Of a DNA stretch of 64,000 nt, positions 1-10,293 are shown piece by piece (positions within the stretch are counted from its first letter, which is position 1; the number at the start of each line of letters is the position of its first letter). The stretch covers positions 496,001 to 560,000 of the forward strand of contig NZ_JARUBF010000001.1 of assembly GCF_029626025.1 (NCBI RefSeq), written 5' to 3'. The notes under the pieces are model-generated. The model did not search any database and had not been told where the DNA came from. It worked only from the letters and a program-made list of their open reading frames with translations. Origin of the DNA: Solwaraspora sp. WMMD406 (GTDB lineage: Bacteria > Actinomycetota > Actinomycetes > Mycobacteriales > Micromonosporaceae). The translations under genes were made by a program, and so were the position numbers.

Positions 1-150
1 GTGATCATCGACGCCACGGTGATCCGGGTGGTGCTCGCTCCGGCGGTGCTCAGCCTGTTGGGCAGACGCGCCTGGTGGCCGGCACCGGCCCCGGAAGTGA
101 CGCCGAGGGACCCCCAGTCGACGGACGTGACGTCGGTTGTTCGGCTGTGA
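1..150 (+). CDS. C-terminal end of an MMPL/RND-type membrane transporter (partial)
   Basis: Frame 1 is open from the window edge to a TGA at 148-150 and gives 49 residues beginning VIIDATVIRVVLAPAVLSLL and then GRRAWWPAP. This D-A-x-V-x-R-x-x-L-x-P-A-x-x-x-L-L-G-x-x-x-W-W pattern is the usual last transmembrane helix and cytoplasmic end of actinobacterial MMPL lipid or drug exporters. The 5' part lies outside the window, so substrate and length cannot be judged. It converges on hspR, with 26 bases between the two stop codons. The last codons run into a 20-bp tandem repeat, so the C-terminal tail may be recently altered. The family call is from a short segment and is moderately sure. Confidence 0.6.
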   Translation: MIIDATVIRVVLAPAVLSLLGRRAWWPAPAPEVTPRDPQSTDVTSVVRL

Positions 151-186
151 CGTCGGCTATTCGGCGGTGACGTCGGCTATTCGGCG
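127..186. repeat. 20-bp tandem repeat (3 units) at the hspR 3' end
   Basis: Three head-to-tail 20-bp units lie at 127-146, 147-166 and 167-186. The last two are identical (gtgacgtcggctattcggcg) and the first differs at a few bases. The third unit contains the hspR stop codon (177-179, minus strand) and the first carries the stop of the upstream convergent gene. It looks like a slippage duplication of the hspR terminal codons and just beyond. Confidence 0.85.
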
Positions 187-680
187 GTGCGGCCGGTCGG
201 CTCGGCCGGTCCTGCGGACCGGCCGGGTCGCTCACCGCGCTGCGGCCGCTCGCCACGCTGCGGCCGCCATACCACCAAAGCGGTCGACGTCCGGGTGGTC
301 GGCACCAGGTCCCGACGCGGGTACGGGCCGATCGCCTCCAACTCGGCGATCCGCTGGTACGCGGCGGTCAGCTCGGCCTCCAGCGCGTCGACCCGACGCT
401 GCAGATCACCGACGAACTGTTCCAGGCCGATGATCCGCTTGATCCCCGCGAGGTTGACCCCGTCGTCCTGGCTGAGCCGCTGCACCTCGCGCAGCAACAC
501 CACGTCCCGCACGCTGTACCGCCGACCGCCACCAGCGGCCCGTCCGGCCTGCACCAGGCCCAACCGGTCGTACTGGCGCAGCGTCTGCGGGTGCATGCCG
601 GCCATCCGCGCGGCCACCGAGATGATCAGGACCTTGGCGTCGGAGGCGGCCTCGAAGGAGATCGTCAGCTCTTCGTCCAC
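177..680 (-). CDS. hspR: HspR, MerR-family heat-shock repressor
   Basis: This 167-residue MerR-family protein is the autoregulatory repressor of the dnaK operon. It binds HAIR operators and in characterised actinobacteria uses DnaK as co-repressor. The helix-turn-helix is at about residues 18-42 with the HspR signature MAGMHPQTLRQYDRLGL. The wing follows (GGRRYS, about 50-55), then a dimerisation coiled coil at about 88-115 and a charged, repetitive R/G/E tail. The ATG at 678-680 overlaps the dnaJ 3' end by 16 bp, so the two are translationally coupled as the last genes of dnaK-grpE-dnaJ-hspR. Two matching HAIR sites lie upstream of dnaK. The last codons sit in a 20-bp tandem repeat. Confidence 0.95.
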   Translation of the reverse strand: MDEELTISFEAASDAKVLIISVAARMAGMHPQTLRQYDRLGLVQAGRAAGGGRRYSVRDVVLLREVQRLSQDDGVNLAGIKRIIGLEQFVGDLQRRVDALEAELTAAYQRIAELEAIGPYPRRDLVPTTRTSTALVVWRPQRGERPQRGERPGRSAGPAEPTGRTAE

Positions 681-1885
681 CCTCGCTCACCTCCTGTCGG
701 TTCCTCGTTACGACGCAGTCGACTGTCGATCCGTTCCCGGTCGGCGCCGGGGGTGTGTTCCGCGAAGGTCCGCAACGCGGCCTGGGCGGCCTCATCCACA
801 GTAGCCGGTATCACGACCTCGACGGTGACCAGAAGATCACCGTTGGTCCCGTCCCGACGGGTCACGCCCTTGCCCCGGGCCCGCAACGTACGGCCACTCG
901 GCGTACCGGGCTGAACCCGCAACGTAACCGAGCCGTCCAGCGTGGGAACCTTGAGGTCGGTACCGAGCACGGCCTCGGCGAAGGTGATCGGCACGGTCAG
1001 CGTCAGGTCGTCGCCGACCCGGCCGAACAGCTCGTCGTTGCGGACCTTGACCAGGACGTACAGGTCACCCGCCGGGCCGCCCCGGTCACCTGGCTCACCC
1101 CGGCCGGCCAGCCGGATCCGCTGCCCGTCGGAGACGCCGGCGGGAAACCGTACGTTGAGCGTCCTGGTCTTGGTGACGCCGCCGGAGCCGAGGCACTCGG
1201 GGCACTTCTCGTCGACGATGGTGCCCACGCCCTGGCAGTCCCGGCACGGCTCGGAAAAGCTGAACGAACCCTGGTTGCGGGTGGTCAGCCCGGATCCCGA
1301 GCACGTCGGGCAGGTACGCGGGGTGGTGCCTGGTTTGGCCCCGTTTCCGTGGCAGGTGTCGCAAACGCCGGGTGCCCGCAGGCTCAGCGGCAGCGTGGTG
1401 CCCCGGACGGCCGAGCCGAAGTCCAGCACGACCTCGGCTTCGACGTCGCGCCCCCGGGCCGGCCCCCGGGTACGCGTACCTCCGGCGCCTCCGGAGAAGA
1501 TCGAGCTGAAGATGTCGGAGAAGCCGGCACCGCCGAAGCGCCGGTCTCCGGCCGTCTGGCCACCCGCGCCGCTGAAGCCGCCGCCGAACAGGTCGGACGG
1601 GTCGAAGCCAGGACCGCCCGCGCGGGCCCCCCGACGGAACGCTCCCGAGCCGAACAGCGAGCGCATCTCGTCGTACTCTTTGCGCTTGCGGTCGTCGGCC
1701 AGCACGTTGTACGCCTCGGAGACGGCCTTGAACCGCTCCTCCGACGCCGAGTTGCCGGGGTTGTGGTCGGGGTGCAGCTCGCGGGCGAGTTTGCGGTAAG
1801 CCTTTTTGATCTCGTCGGCGGAGGCCGACTTGGACACCCCGAGTACGGCGTAGAAGTCCTTTTCCAGCCAGTCCTTCGAACTCAC
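665..1885 (-). CDS. dnaJ: DnaJ chaperone (Hsp40, type I)
   Basis: Co-chaperone that delivers unfolded substrates to DnaK and stimulates its ATPase. The 406-residue protein has all type I parts. The J domain is at about 10-75 with HPD at 38-40. A Gly/Phe-rich linker spans about 80-140. Four CxxCxGxG zinc-finger repeats (CDTCHGNG, CPTCSGSG, CRDCQGVG, CPECLGSG) lie between residues 175 and 236, and the C-terminal substrate-binding domains follow. The start MSSKDWLEKDFYAVLGV is typical of the DnaJ1 copy found with dnaK in actinobacteria. It is the third gene of the heat-shock operon, about 160 bp after grpE, and overlaps hspR at its 3' end. Confidence 0.96.
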   Translation of the reverse strand: MSSKDWLEKDFYAVLGVSKSASADEIKKAYRKLARELHPDHNPGNSASEERFKAVSEAYNVLADDRKRKEYDEMRSLFGSGAFRRGARAGGPGFDPSDLFGGGFSGAGGQTAGDRRFGGAGFSDIFSSIFSGGAGGTRTRGPARGRDVEAEVVLDFGSAVRGTTLPLSLRAPGVCDTCHGNGAKPGTTPRTCPTCSGSGLTTRNQGSFSFSEPCRDCQGVGTIVDEKCPECLGSGGVTKTRTLNVRFPAGVSDGQRIRLAGRGEPGDRGGPAGDLYVLVKVRNDELFGRVGDDLTLTVPITFAEAVLGTDLKVPTLDGSVTLRVQPGTPSGRTLRARGKGVTRRDGTNGDLLVTVEVVIPATVDEAAQAALRTFAEHTPGADRERIDSRLRRNEEPTGGERGWTKS

Positions 1886-2045
1886 CCGGTCCTCCTCCCG
1901 TACGTACCCGCTGTGCCGCTGTCCCGGCGGCCGGTGCCGCTGTCCCGGCGGCCGGTGCCACCACCGCAGCGGCGGAACGCGTCGTGCGTTCCGCCGCTGG
2001 GCGTGCCGATCGATGCCCGGACGGTCGTCGTGCCGACAGCCGGGG

Positions 2046-3074
2046 TCATTCCGGGTCGGCGACGGCGACCAGGGCCGCCCGGAGCAGCCGGTCCCCGAGC
2101 AGGTAGCCCCGCCGCATCACGTCGACGCAGGTGGGCTCGGAGACGTCAGCGGAGGTGAGATGCGCGACCGCTTCGTGCCGGGTCGGATCGAACGCGTCGC
2201 CCTTGTCGCCGAACGGCGTCAGCCCGAACTTGCCAAGGGCCGCGCTGAGCTGCTCGGCCACGGTGCCGAACGGCCCGACCAGGTCGCCGTGTTCGCGGGC
2301 CCGGTCCAGGTCGTCGAGGATCGGCAGCAGGGCGGCGAGGACGGCGGCGGTGGCCTGCTCGGTCGCCAGACCCTTGTCCCGGTCGACCCGTTTGCGATAG
2401 TTGGCGTACTCGGCGCTGACCCGCTGCAGATCCCGGGTCCGTTCGTCGAGTTCGCCGCGCAGCGCCTGCAGTTCGGCTCCGAGCGCCCCGGGCGCGGCGG
2501 TCGGCTCGGCCGCCGACGCCGCGTCCGGTTCCGCCGCCGGTTCCAGCACCTCGCCGTCGAGGACCGGCTCGTCGACCACCGCGTCGTCCGAGGCGGCGGG
2601 CTCGGTCGCCGCCCGTGGGGCCTCGGGTTGGCCGCTGTCGACCGCGCCGGTGTCGGCGGTGTCGGTCCGGCCGGCCGGCGCGGTCTGGCCGGCGTCGGTC
2701 TGACCAGCCTGGTCGGGCTGGTCGGCCGGGCCGGCCGACGCGGCGGACGGGCTGCTCCCGTTCTCCGCCTTGACCTGCTCGTCGGCGTGGCTGCCGTTGG
2801 CTTGCGCGCTCACACGCTCCTCCTCCGGGCTCGTCCGGGCGTGCCGCCCGGCGGGCCGATGGTCGGTGGAAGCCGCCCCGTCCACCGGTTCCGCCGCCGC
2901 GTGCCGGGCGTTGCGGGTGCGGGTCCCGGTCGGGTCGATCCGACGTCGGTCCCGGATGACCAGGCGTTCGGCGGCCGACCCCTCGGCCGGACCGTCCGGT
3001 GCCGCGCCATCCGGTGCCGACCCGGAGCTGCCCACCGGGCGGCCCGGGCCGGCGACTCGCGGCTTGTCTGTCAT
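2046..3074 (-). CDS. grpE: GrpE nucleotide-exchange factor
   Basis: Exchange factor that releases ADP from DnaK. The conserved core lies in the second half: the coiled coil with YANYRKRVDRDK, LLPILDDLDRAREHGD, the FDPTRHEAV segment, and the beta domain ending GYLLGDRLLRAALVAV. The ATG at 3072-3074 gives 342 residues. It is preferred because it keeps VIRDRRRIDP, which matches the TDKRRIDPETG segment near the N-terminus of mycobacterial GrpE, and because a GAGGTGG precedes it. A GTG at 2811-2813 with GGAGGAG upstream would give 255 residues and cannot be excluded. The roughly 150-residue acidic, Ala/Pro-rich region between the two starts is unusually long. The gene follows dnaK by 94 bp. Confidence 0.93.
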   Translation of the reverse strand: MTDKPRVAGPGRPVGSSGSAPDGAAPDGPAEGSAAERLVIRDRRRIDPTGTRTRNARHAAAEPVDGAASTDHRPAGRHARTSPEEERVSAQANGSHADEQVKAENGSSPSAASAGPADQPDQAGQTDAGQTAPAGRTDTADTGAVDSGQPEAPRAATEPAASDDAVVDEPVLDGEVLEPAAEPDAASAAEPTAAPGALGAELQALRGELDERTRDLQRVSAEYANYRKRVDRDKGLATEQATAAVLAALLPILDDLDRAREHGDLVGPFGTVAEQLSAALGKFGLTPFGDKGDAFDPTRHEAVAHLTSADVSEPTCVDVMRRGYLLGDRLLRAALVAVADPE

Positions 3075-3168
3075 GTGGCCACCTCGCTCCGTCCGGTGGA
3101 GCGAGGGCAGATCGCGTCCGGGAGCGTCGTCCCGGTCGGGTGATCGCCCCGCGGGTGGGATCCTCGAT

Positions 3169-5079
<1,911 letters not shown>

Positions 5080-5146
5080 AGTCGCTTCCTCGCTTCGTTC
5101 CTAGAGCAGGTGCCGGGGCACCGCCCCGCCGTACACCCACCTCAAG

Positions 5147-5165
5147 TTGAGTGGACTTGACTCAA
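5147..5165 (-). promoter_or_regulatory. HAIR operator 1 (HspR binding site)
   Basis: TTGAGT-N7-ACTCAA is a perfect inverted repeat with the 7-base spacer of the actinobacterial HAIR consensus CTTGAGT-N7-ACTCAAG. It abuts the putative -10 hexamer of dnaK and sits 68 bp upstream of the start codon, so bound HspR would block initiation. Confidence 0.93.
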
Positions 5166-5192
5166 TACTGCCACGATCGCGCACGTCGTCAA
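5165..5192 (-). promoter_or_regulatory. Putative dnaK promoter
   Basis: On the minus strand TTGACG (5187-5192) is followed by a 16-base spacer and CAGTAT (5165-5170). The -10 box abuts HAIR 1 and the -35 box sits just inside HAIR 2. This fits a sigma-A-type heat-shock promoter bracketed by HspR sites. The transcription start is inferred, not seen. Confidence 0.6.
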
Positions 5193-5198
5193 GTCAGG

Positions 5199-5217
5199 TT
5201 GAGTCTCGCTGACGCAA
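5199..5217 (-). promoter_or_regulatory. HAIR operator 2 (degenerate)
   Basis: TTGAGT-N7-ACGCAA matches the HAIR inverted repeat at 11 of 12 arm positions. It begins 52 bp from HAIR 1, about five helical turns, so two HspR dimers could bind the same DNA face. It lies upstream of the putative -35 box. Confidence 0.75.
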
Positions 5218-5322
5218 CCACCCCTTCCAACAGCACCGATACTCACTGTCGAACCAACCGTCACCAGCCACGCCGGGCCGGTTCAGGTTGTTTGTCATGC
5301 ATAGATCAGGCACGCTTTACCC

Positions 5323-7128
5323 GTGACCACGCAGGGCGGACCGGCCGCGCCCAGCTCCGGCGCACCGGGACTTCCCGCTGCGCTCCTTCAACTACGCTCC
5401 GCAATCGCGGGCATGACATATCCATTGGTCCTACCCTCCGCCGAGGAGGCCCGCGAGGTGGGAGCCGGCCTGGTCACCCAACTCGACGACTACCTGCTGC
5501 CCCGGCTGACCCGACTCGACGCGCCCCTGCTGGTGGTGGTCGGCGGCTCCACCGGCGCCGGCAAGTCGACCCTGGTCAACAGCCTGGTCCAGGCGCGGGT
5601 CAGCGCGACCGGCGTACTGCGACCGACCACCCGGTCCCCGGTGCTGGTCAGCCACCCAGCGGACGCCGCCTGGTTCCGGCAGGGCGACCTGCTACCCGGG
5701 CTTACCCGCACCACCGGTCCGACCACCGCACCGGACGCCCTGCAGTTGGTCGCCGCGCCCGCCCTGCCACCCGGACTCGCGTTCCTCGACGCGCCGGACA
5801 TCGACTCAGTCGTCGACGCCAACCGGGCGCTCGCCGTACAGCTGCTCGCCGCCGCCGACCTGTGGCTGTTCGTGACCACGGCGGCCCGCTACGCCGACGC
5901 CGTCCCCTGGCAGCTGCTGCAGACCGCACAACTGCGCGGCACCATGCTCGCGCTCGTACTCGACCGCGTCCCTCCGGACGCGATCGACGAGATCGTCGCC
6001 CACCTGCGCGAGATGCTCGCCGAACACGACCTCGCCGAGGTGCCGATCTTCGTCGTACCCGAGACCGCCGTCGACGGGCAGGGACTGCTGCCGGAACCGG
6101 CGACCGCGCCGCTGCGGGAGTGGTTCGGCCAGCTGGCCGGCGACGCGGCGGCCCGCGCGGCGGTCGTCCGGCAGACTCTCGACGGCGCGCTCGCCGCGCT
6201 CGCCCCGGCGGTGGCCGGTCTGGCCGCCGCCACCGACGACCAGCTCGACGCGGCCCGAGCTCTCGCCGACCGGGCACGCGCGGCGTACCGCAGCGCCGCC
6301 CGCAACGCCGAACAGGCCGTCGGAGACGGCCGGTTGCTGCGCGGCGAGGTCCTCGGCCGCTGGCAGGACTTCGTCGGTACGGGTGACCTGTTCCGCTCGC
6401 TGGAGGCCCGGGTCGGGCGGATCCGGGACCGGATCGTCAGCACCGTCACCGGCCGCCCCGCCCCCGCCAACCAACTCCGCTCGGCGATCGAATCCCAACT
6501 GGTCACCCTGATCCGGGGCACCGCCGTCGAAGCCGCCGAGGCGGCGTACCTGGGCTGGCAGGCCCACCCGGCCGGTGCCGCGCTGCTCACCTCCGAGCTC
6601 AACCGACCCGCCGACGACCTACCCGAACGGGCCGAACGACTGGTCCGCGACTGGCAACGCGACGTACTCGACCTGGTCCGGACCGAAGCCGGCGACAAAC
6701 GGTTCGTCGCCCGCACCGCCGCGTACGCGGTGAACGCCACCGGACTCGCGGTCATGATCGCCGTCTTCGCGTCGACCGCCTTCATCCCCACCGGCCTGGA
6801 GGTCGCCGCCGCCGGCGGCACCACCGTCGCCGCCCAGAAGGTCCTCGAAGCGATCTTCGGTGACCAGGCCATCCGCAGCCTGGCCAACCGCTCCCGCGAC
6901 GGTCTGCTGCAGCGGATCCGAGCGCTGCTCGACGAGGAAGCCGGCCGCTATCTGCAGCGGATCAGCGCGGCCGGCATCGCCCCGGAAGCGATCAGCAGCG
7001 GCCTCACCGACCCCGGCGACCGGCTACGGGCCGCCGCCGAGCAGGTCGAACAGGCGCGCACCGCCGCCGGCCTGACCAGCGGTACGCCGTACCGGCTGCC
7101 GGGCACCATGCCGGGAGCCGTCGCGTGA
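5323..7128 (+). CDS. Dynamin-like GTPase, first of a coupled pair
   Basis: A 601-residue P-loop GTPase of the dynamin/50S-GTPase-like type found in pairs in actinobacteria. Walker A GGSTGAGKST is at residues 74-83. The G3-like motif LDAPDIDSV lies near residue 150. The usual G4 N/TKxD is degenerate (LVLDRVPPDA). A hydrophobic segment near 466-490 (YAVNATGLAVMIAVFASTAF) may insert into or lie against the membrane, and long Ala-rich helices flank it. The start is the GTG at 5323. Its 3' end overlaps the next gene by 4 bp (GTGA). The order matches bacterial dynamin-like pairs that work as hetero-oligomers on membranes, for example at division septa or vesicles. That role is inferred only. Confidence 0.75.
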   Translation: MTTQGGPAAPSSGAPGLPAALLQLRSAIAGMTYPLVLPSAEEAREVGAGLVTQLDDYLLPRLTRLDAPLLVVVGGSTGAGKSTLVNSLVQARVSATGVLRPTTRSPVLVSHPADAAWFRQGDLLPGLTRTTGPTTAPDALQLVAAPALPPGLAFLDAPDIDSVVDANRALAVQLLAAADLWLFVTTAARYADAVPWQLLQTAQLRGTMLALVLDRVPPDAIDEIVAHLREMLAEHDLAEVPIFVVPETAVDGQGLLPEPATAPLREWFGQLAGDAAARAAVVRQTLDGALAALAPAVAGLAAATDDQLDAARALADRARAAYRSAARNAEQAVGDGRLLRGEVLGRWQDFVGTGDLFRSLEARVGRIRDRIVSTVTGRPAPANQLRSAIESQLVTLIRGTAVEAAEAAYLGWQAHPAGAALLTSELNRPADDLPERAERLVRDWQRDVLDLVRTEAGDKRFVARTAAYAVNATGLAVMIAVFASTAFIPTGLEVAAAGGTTVAAQKVLEAIFGDQAIRSLANRSRDGLLQRIRALLDEEAGRYLQRISAAGIAPEAISSGLTDPGDRLRAAAEQVEQARTAAGLTSGTPYRLPGTMPGAVA

Positions 7129-8831
7129 CCGGGTTCCTGGGCCGGCTACGCGACGCGGTCCGCCACCGGGACCGGGTCGACGCCGACCGGTTGGCCGCCC
7201 GCCTCGACGCGCTCGGTCAGTTCCTGCGGGCGGTCGACGGGCGGGTCCCCGACGACCGGCTCGGTGCGGCCCGCACCCTGGTGGAACGGGCCGGGGTACG
7301 GCTCAAGCTGTCCCGGGAACACACAGTGGTGGCGTTGGCCGGCGCCACCGGCAGCGGCAAGTCGAGCATCTTCAACGCCCTCGCCCGGATGGATCTCTCC
7401 CCGGTCGGGGTACGCCGGCCGACGACCGGGGCCGCGCATGCCTGCGTGTGGGGACCGATCGACGGGGCGGCCGACCTGCTGGACTGGGTCGGGGTGCTGC
7501 CCCGGCACCGGTTCGTCCGGGAGAGTGCCCTGGACGGTCCCGACGAGGCTGCCCTGCACGGGCTGGTGCTGCTGGACCTGCCGGACTTCGACTCGGTCGA
7601 ACACTCCCACCGGTTGGAGGTCGACCGGCTGCTCGGCCTGGTCGACCTGGTCGTCTGGGTGGTCGATCCGCAGAAGTACGCCGACCGGGTGGTGCACCGC
7701 GGCTACCTGCGTGAGTTCCACCGCAACCGGGAGGTGACCGTGGTGGTGCTCAACCAGGCCGACCGGCTGACCGCCACTGAACTGCCCCGGCTGGTGGCGG
7801 ACCTGCGGCGGCTGCTCGACGACGACGGGCTCGGCGGCGTCCCGGTGCTACCCACCTCGGCGCTGGTCCCGGCCGCCCTGGCCGACCTGCGGACGTTGCT
7901 GGAGCAGACGGTGACCGAGCGGCAGGCGGCGCTGCGGCGGCTCGCCGGCGACCTGGACGCCGTCGCCGACGGACTGGCCGACGTGATCGGTCCGGCGGTC
8001 CGGGCCGAGGAGGAGATCAGCCGGAGCGGTCTGCGACGGCTCACCGCCGCGCTGGCCGGCGCGGCCGGGGTGCCGACCGTCGCCGAAGCGGTCGAATCGG
8101 CCTACCGGCACCGGGCCGTGAGCGCCACCGGCTGGCCGCTGACCCGGGCCTGGCGCAAGCTGCGCCCGGACCCGCTGCACCAACTCCATCTGCTCGGCGG
8201 TCGGCACCGCCGCGACGAACTCCCCGGCACGGCTGGCGAGACGACCTCACCACCGATGACATCGCTGCCGGAGCCGACCGCCGCGCAACGCGCGGCGGTC
8301 GACCTCGCCGTCCGAGGACTCGCCGAGCAGGCCGGTAGCCGGCTGCCGACCCCGTGGCCGGTGGCGGTCGCGGCGGCCGCCCGGTCGCAGGCCGGCGAGT
8401 TGCCCGACGCCCTGGACCGGGTGGTCGGCGGGACGGATCTCGGGTTGGCCGACCGGCCGTTGTGGTGGCGGGTGGTGGGGGCGCTGCAGTGGCTGGTCAC
8501 CGTGACCGCCGCCGTCGGATTGGGCTGGCTGGTCGTCGGATTCGTGATCCGCTTGCTGGGGCTGCCGGCGCTGGACTATCCGACGGTCGGCGTCGTCCCG
8601 GTGCCGACCGTACTGCTGGTCGGCGGGCTGCTCGGCGGGGTGCTGCTGGCGGGGTTGACGCGGCCGGTGACCGGCTGGGCGGCCCGACGCGCCCGGCGTC
8701 GGGCCGAGGAGCGGTTGAACGCCGCCGTCGCCGCCGTCGCCGGCCGGCACGTGGTGGAACCGGTCCGGGCGGTGCTCGATTCGTACACCGAGGCACGAAC
8801 CGCGATGGGCCACATCCGGGCGGATGACTGA
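7125..8831 (+). CDS. Dynamin-like GTPase, second of a coupled pair
   Basis: A 568-residue GTPase beginning at a GTG that overlaps the previous stop by 4 bp. Walker A GATGSGKSS is at 73-81, G3 is DLPDFDSVEHSHR near 150, and G4 is present as VVLNQADRL near 209. Its GTP site is therefore more complete than that of its partner. Two hydrophobic stretches at about 450-515 (LQWLVTVTAAVGLGWLVVGFVI and a following VLLVGGLLGGVLLAGL) look like a membrane hairpin. Conserved pairs with this asymmetry (one degenerate, one canonical G4) suggest a heteromeric membrane-acting machine. The pair sits beside but diverges from the heat-shock operon, with no clear functional tie. Confidence 0.75.
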   Translation: MTGFLGRLRDAVRHRDRVDADRLAARLDALGQFLRAVDGRVPDDRLGAARTLVERAGVRLKLSREHTVVALAGATGSGKSSIFNALARMDLSPVGVRRPTTGAAHACVWGPIDGAADLLDWVGVLPRHRFVRESALDGPDEAALHGLVLLDLPDFDSVEHSHRLEVDRLLGLVDLVVWVVDPQKYADRVVHRGYLREFHRNREVTVVVLNQADRLTATELPRLVADLRRLLDDDGLGGVPVLPTSALVPAALADLRTLLEQTVTERQAALRRLAGDLDAVADGLADVIGPAVRAEEEISRSGLRRLTAALAGAAGVPTVAEAVESAYRHRAVSATGWPLTRAWRKLRPDPLHQLHLLGGRHRRDELPGTAGETTSPPMTSLPEPTAAQRAAVDLAVRGLAEQAGSRLPTPWPVAVAAAARSQAGELPDALDRVVGGTDLGLADRPLWWRVVGALQWLVTVTAAVGLGWLVVGFVIRLLGLPALDYPTVGVVPVPTVLLVGGLLGGVLLAGLTRPVTGWAARRARRRAEERLNAAVAAVAGRHVVEPVRAVLDSYTEARTAMGHIRADD

Positions 8832-8928
8832 CCGGCGGCTGACCGGCGGACCGGCAAGCCCGGTAGGCGTGGCCGACATGTAACGCGCTGGTGATGCCGC
8901 TCGGGGTCCGGCGGCGTAGGGTCGATTC

Positions 8929-10155
8929 ATGGCCACGCCTGAGACCCCCTACGACGCGGTGCTCGCCGCCGCCCGTGACGTGACCAAGCTGGAATGCGCC
9001 CTCGATGCCGAGATGCTCGGCGCCGCTTTGCTGGGCAGCGTCTACGCCGTCGCCGAGACCGATCGGACAGTTGCCGTCCGGGAGTTCGTCACCGGCTTCC
9101 TCTCGGCCACCTCACGGCGACGCAGCGCGGCCGCCACCACCATCCGTACCATCTTCTCCCGGCTGGTGCCGGATGCCGCCGGCGCCGCCGGCATCAAGAT
9201 CGGAACCACCGCGCCGCCGTGGTCCCGGCTGCTGGGTCAGGTGCGGTTGACCGGCAGCTACGCCTACGGCGACGTGTACGGCGACCAGACCTCCTACCTG
9301 GCGACCTTCGCCTACGACGACGCTGTCGTCGGAGGGCCGGAACACGCCGTCGTCGCGCTGGTCGACCACAACATCGGCATCGCCAAGGACGTCTTCGTCG
9401 GCGGCCCGGCCGAGCGGATTCTGGGACAGGTTCGCCAGATGTGCGCCAACGACGAGCTGACCTGGTTCCGGGAGGAGGATCCCGGTACCTTGCGCGGCGA
9501 GGTGACCCGCCATCTGGCCATCACCGACGGACTCGGGCAACTCCCCAGCGAGGGATCGTTGGCGACCGACCGTGCCCTGGTGGGCGTACGGTTGGCGATC
9601 CTGCCCCAGCCGGCGACAACCGTGTCGGAACCGGCGGTCGAGCCGCTGCCGGCCGAGGAGCGGACAGTCCTGGTCCGGGAGTTTCTGGCCTCGCCGGAGG
9701 CGGCCCGGTTCGGGCTCGACCCGGCCAGCGCCACGGATCTGGCGTCGTTGCATTTCTGTCTGAGTTTGGTGCTCGACCACTCAGCGAGCCTCCTGGACCC
9801 GGATCCGATGCGGTGGAGCCCTGCCGTGGCCGGCATGTTCCTGCTCGACTGGGTGCACCGTCGCGCCGTGCTGGACATCGACGACGCGGCGATGTTGCCG
9901 GGGGTGGTCCGGGGATGGGCAGCGTACGCCGGTCGTCGACGCGGCCTGCCGACGGCCGCCATCGAGCAGACCGACACCGCCATCGACGAAATGGTGCCGG
10001 AGTTCGTCCGTCTCTACACCACCGGTGAACGACGCAGCCCGGCCACCGCGGCCGTGGCCCAGCTCCTCGCCGACGGCGTCGACGTCAACGACCCGCAGGC
10101 GCTGGACGCCTGGATCGAGGCCAACCGGCAGCGGCTGGCCGACGACCAGAGCTGA
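8929..10155 (+). CDS. Conserved actinobacterial protein of unknown function
   Basis: A 408-residue soluble protein that I cannot assign to a named family. It has an Ala/Leu-rich N-terminal helical part, then a mixed alpha/beta middle with GSYAYGDVYGDQTSYLATFAYDD and VVALVDHNIGIAKDVFVGGPAERIL, and a helical C-terminal half. There is no signal peptide, membrane segment or obvious nucleotide motif. The ATG at 8929 lies about 97 bp after the GTPase pair on the same strand and may be co-transcribed. Codon use is ordinary for the window, so it looks like a resident gene rather than a recent arrival. Confidence 0.7.
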   Translation: MATPETPYDAVLAAARDVTKLECALDAEMLGAALLGSVYAVAETDRTVAVREFVTGFLSATSRRRSAAATTIRTIFSRLVPDAAGAAGIKIGTTAPPWSRLLGQVRLTGSYAYGDVYGDQTSYLATFAYDDAVVGGPEHAVVALVDHNIGIAKDVFVGGPAERILGQVRQMCANDELTWFREEDPGTLRGEVTRHLAITDGLGQLPSEGSLATDRALVGVRLAILPQPATTVSEPAVEPLPAEERTVLVREFLASPEAARFGLDPASATDLASLHFCLSLVLDHSASLLDPDPMRWSPAVAGMFLLDWVHRRAVLDIDDAAMLPGVVRGWAAYAGRRRGLPTAAIEQTDTAIDEMVPEFVRLYTTGERRSPATAAVAQLLADGVDVNDPQALDAWIEANRQRLADDQS

Positions 10156-10293
10156 CCTCGCTCATACCAGGCCGCCCGCCGCCCGCCGAATCCCGCATCG
10201 GCCTGCGCGGCGCTGCGCCGCCCGGCAGCACCGCCGGGCGGCGTCGTCGGACGGACGGCGATGCGGGCGCCGTCTGACCCGGCCGTGCCGGGG

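Noticed and set aside
755-2158. Long plus-strand open frame antisense to dnaJ
   Set aside because: High GC third positions open frames opposite real genes. Its product has no family features, while the minus strand encodes clear DnaJ and GrpE.
5151-6386. Arg-rich 411-codon frame overlapping the first GTPase
   Set aside because: Out-of-frame reading of the GTPase gene, with composition typical of shadow frames.
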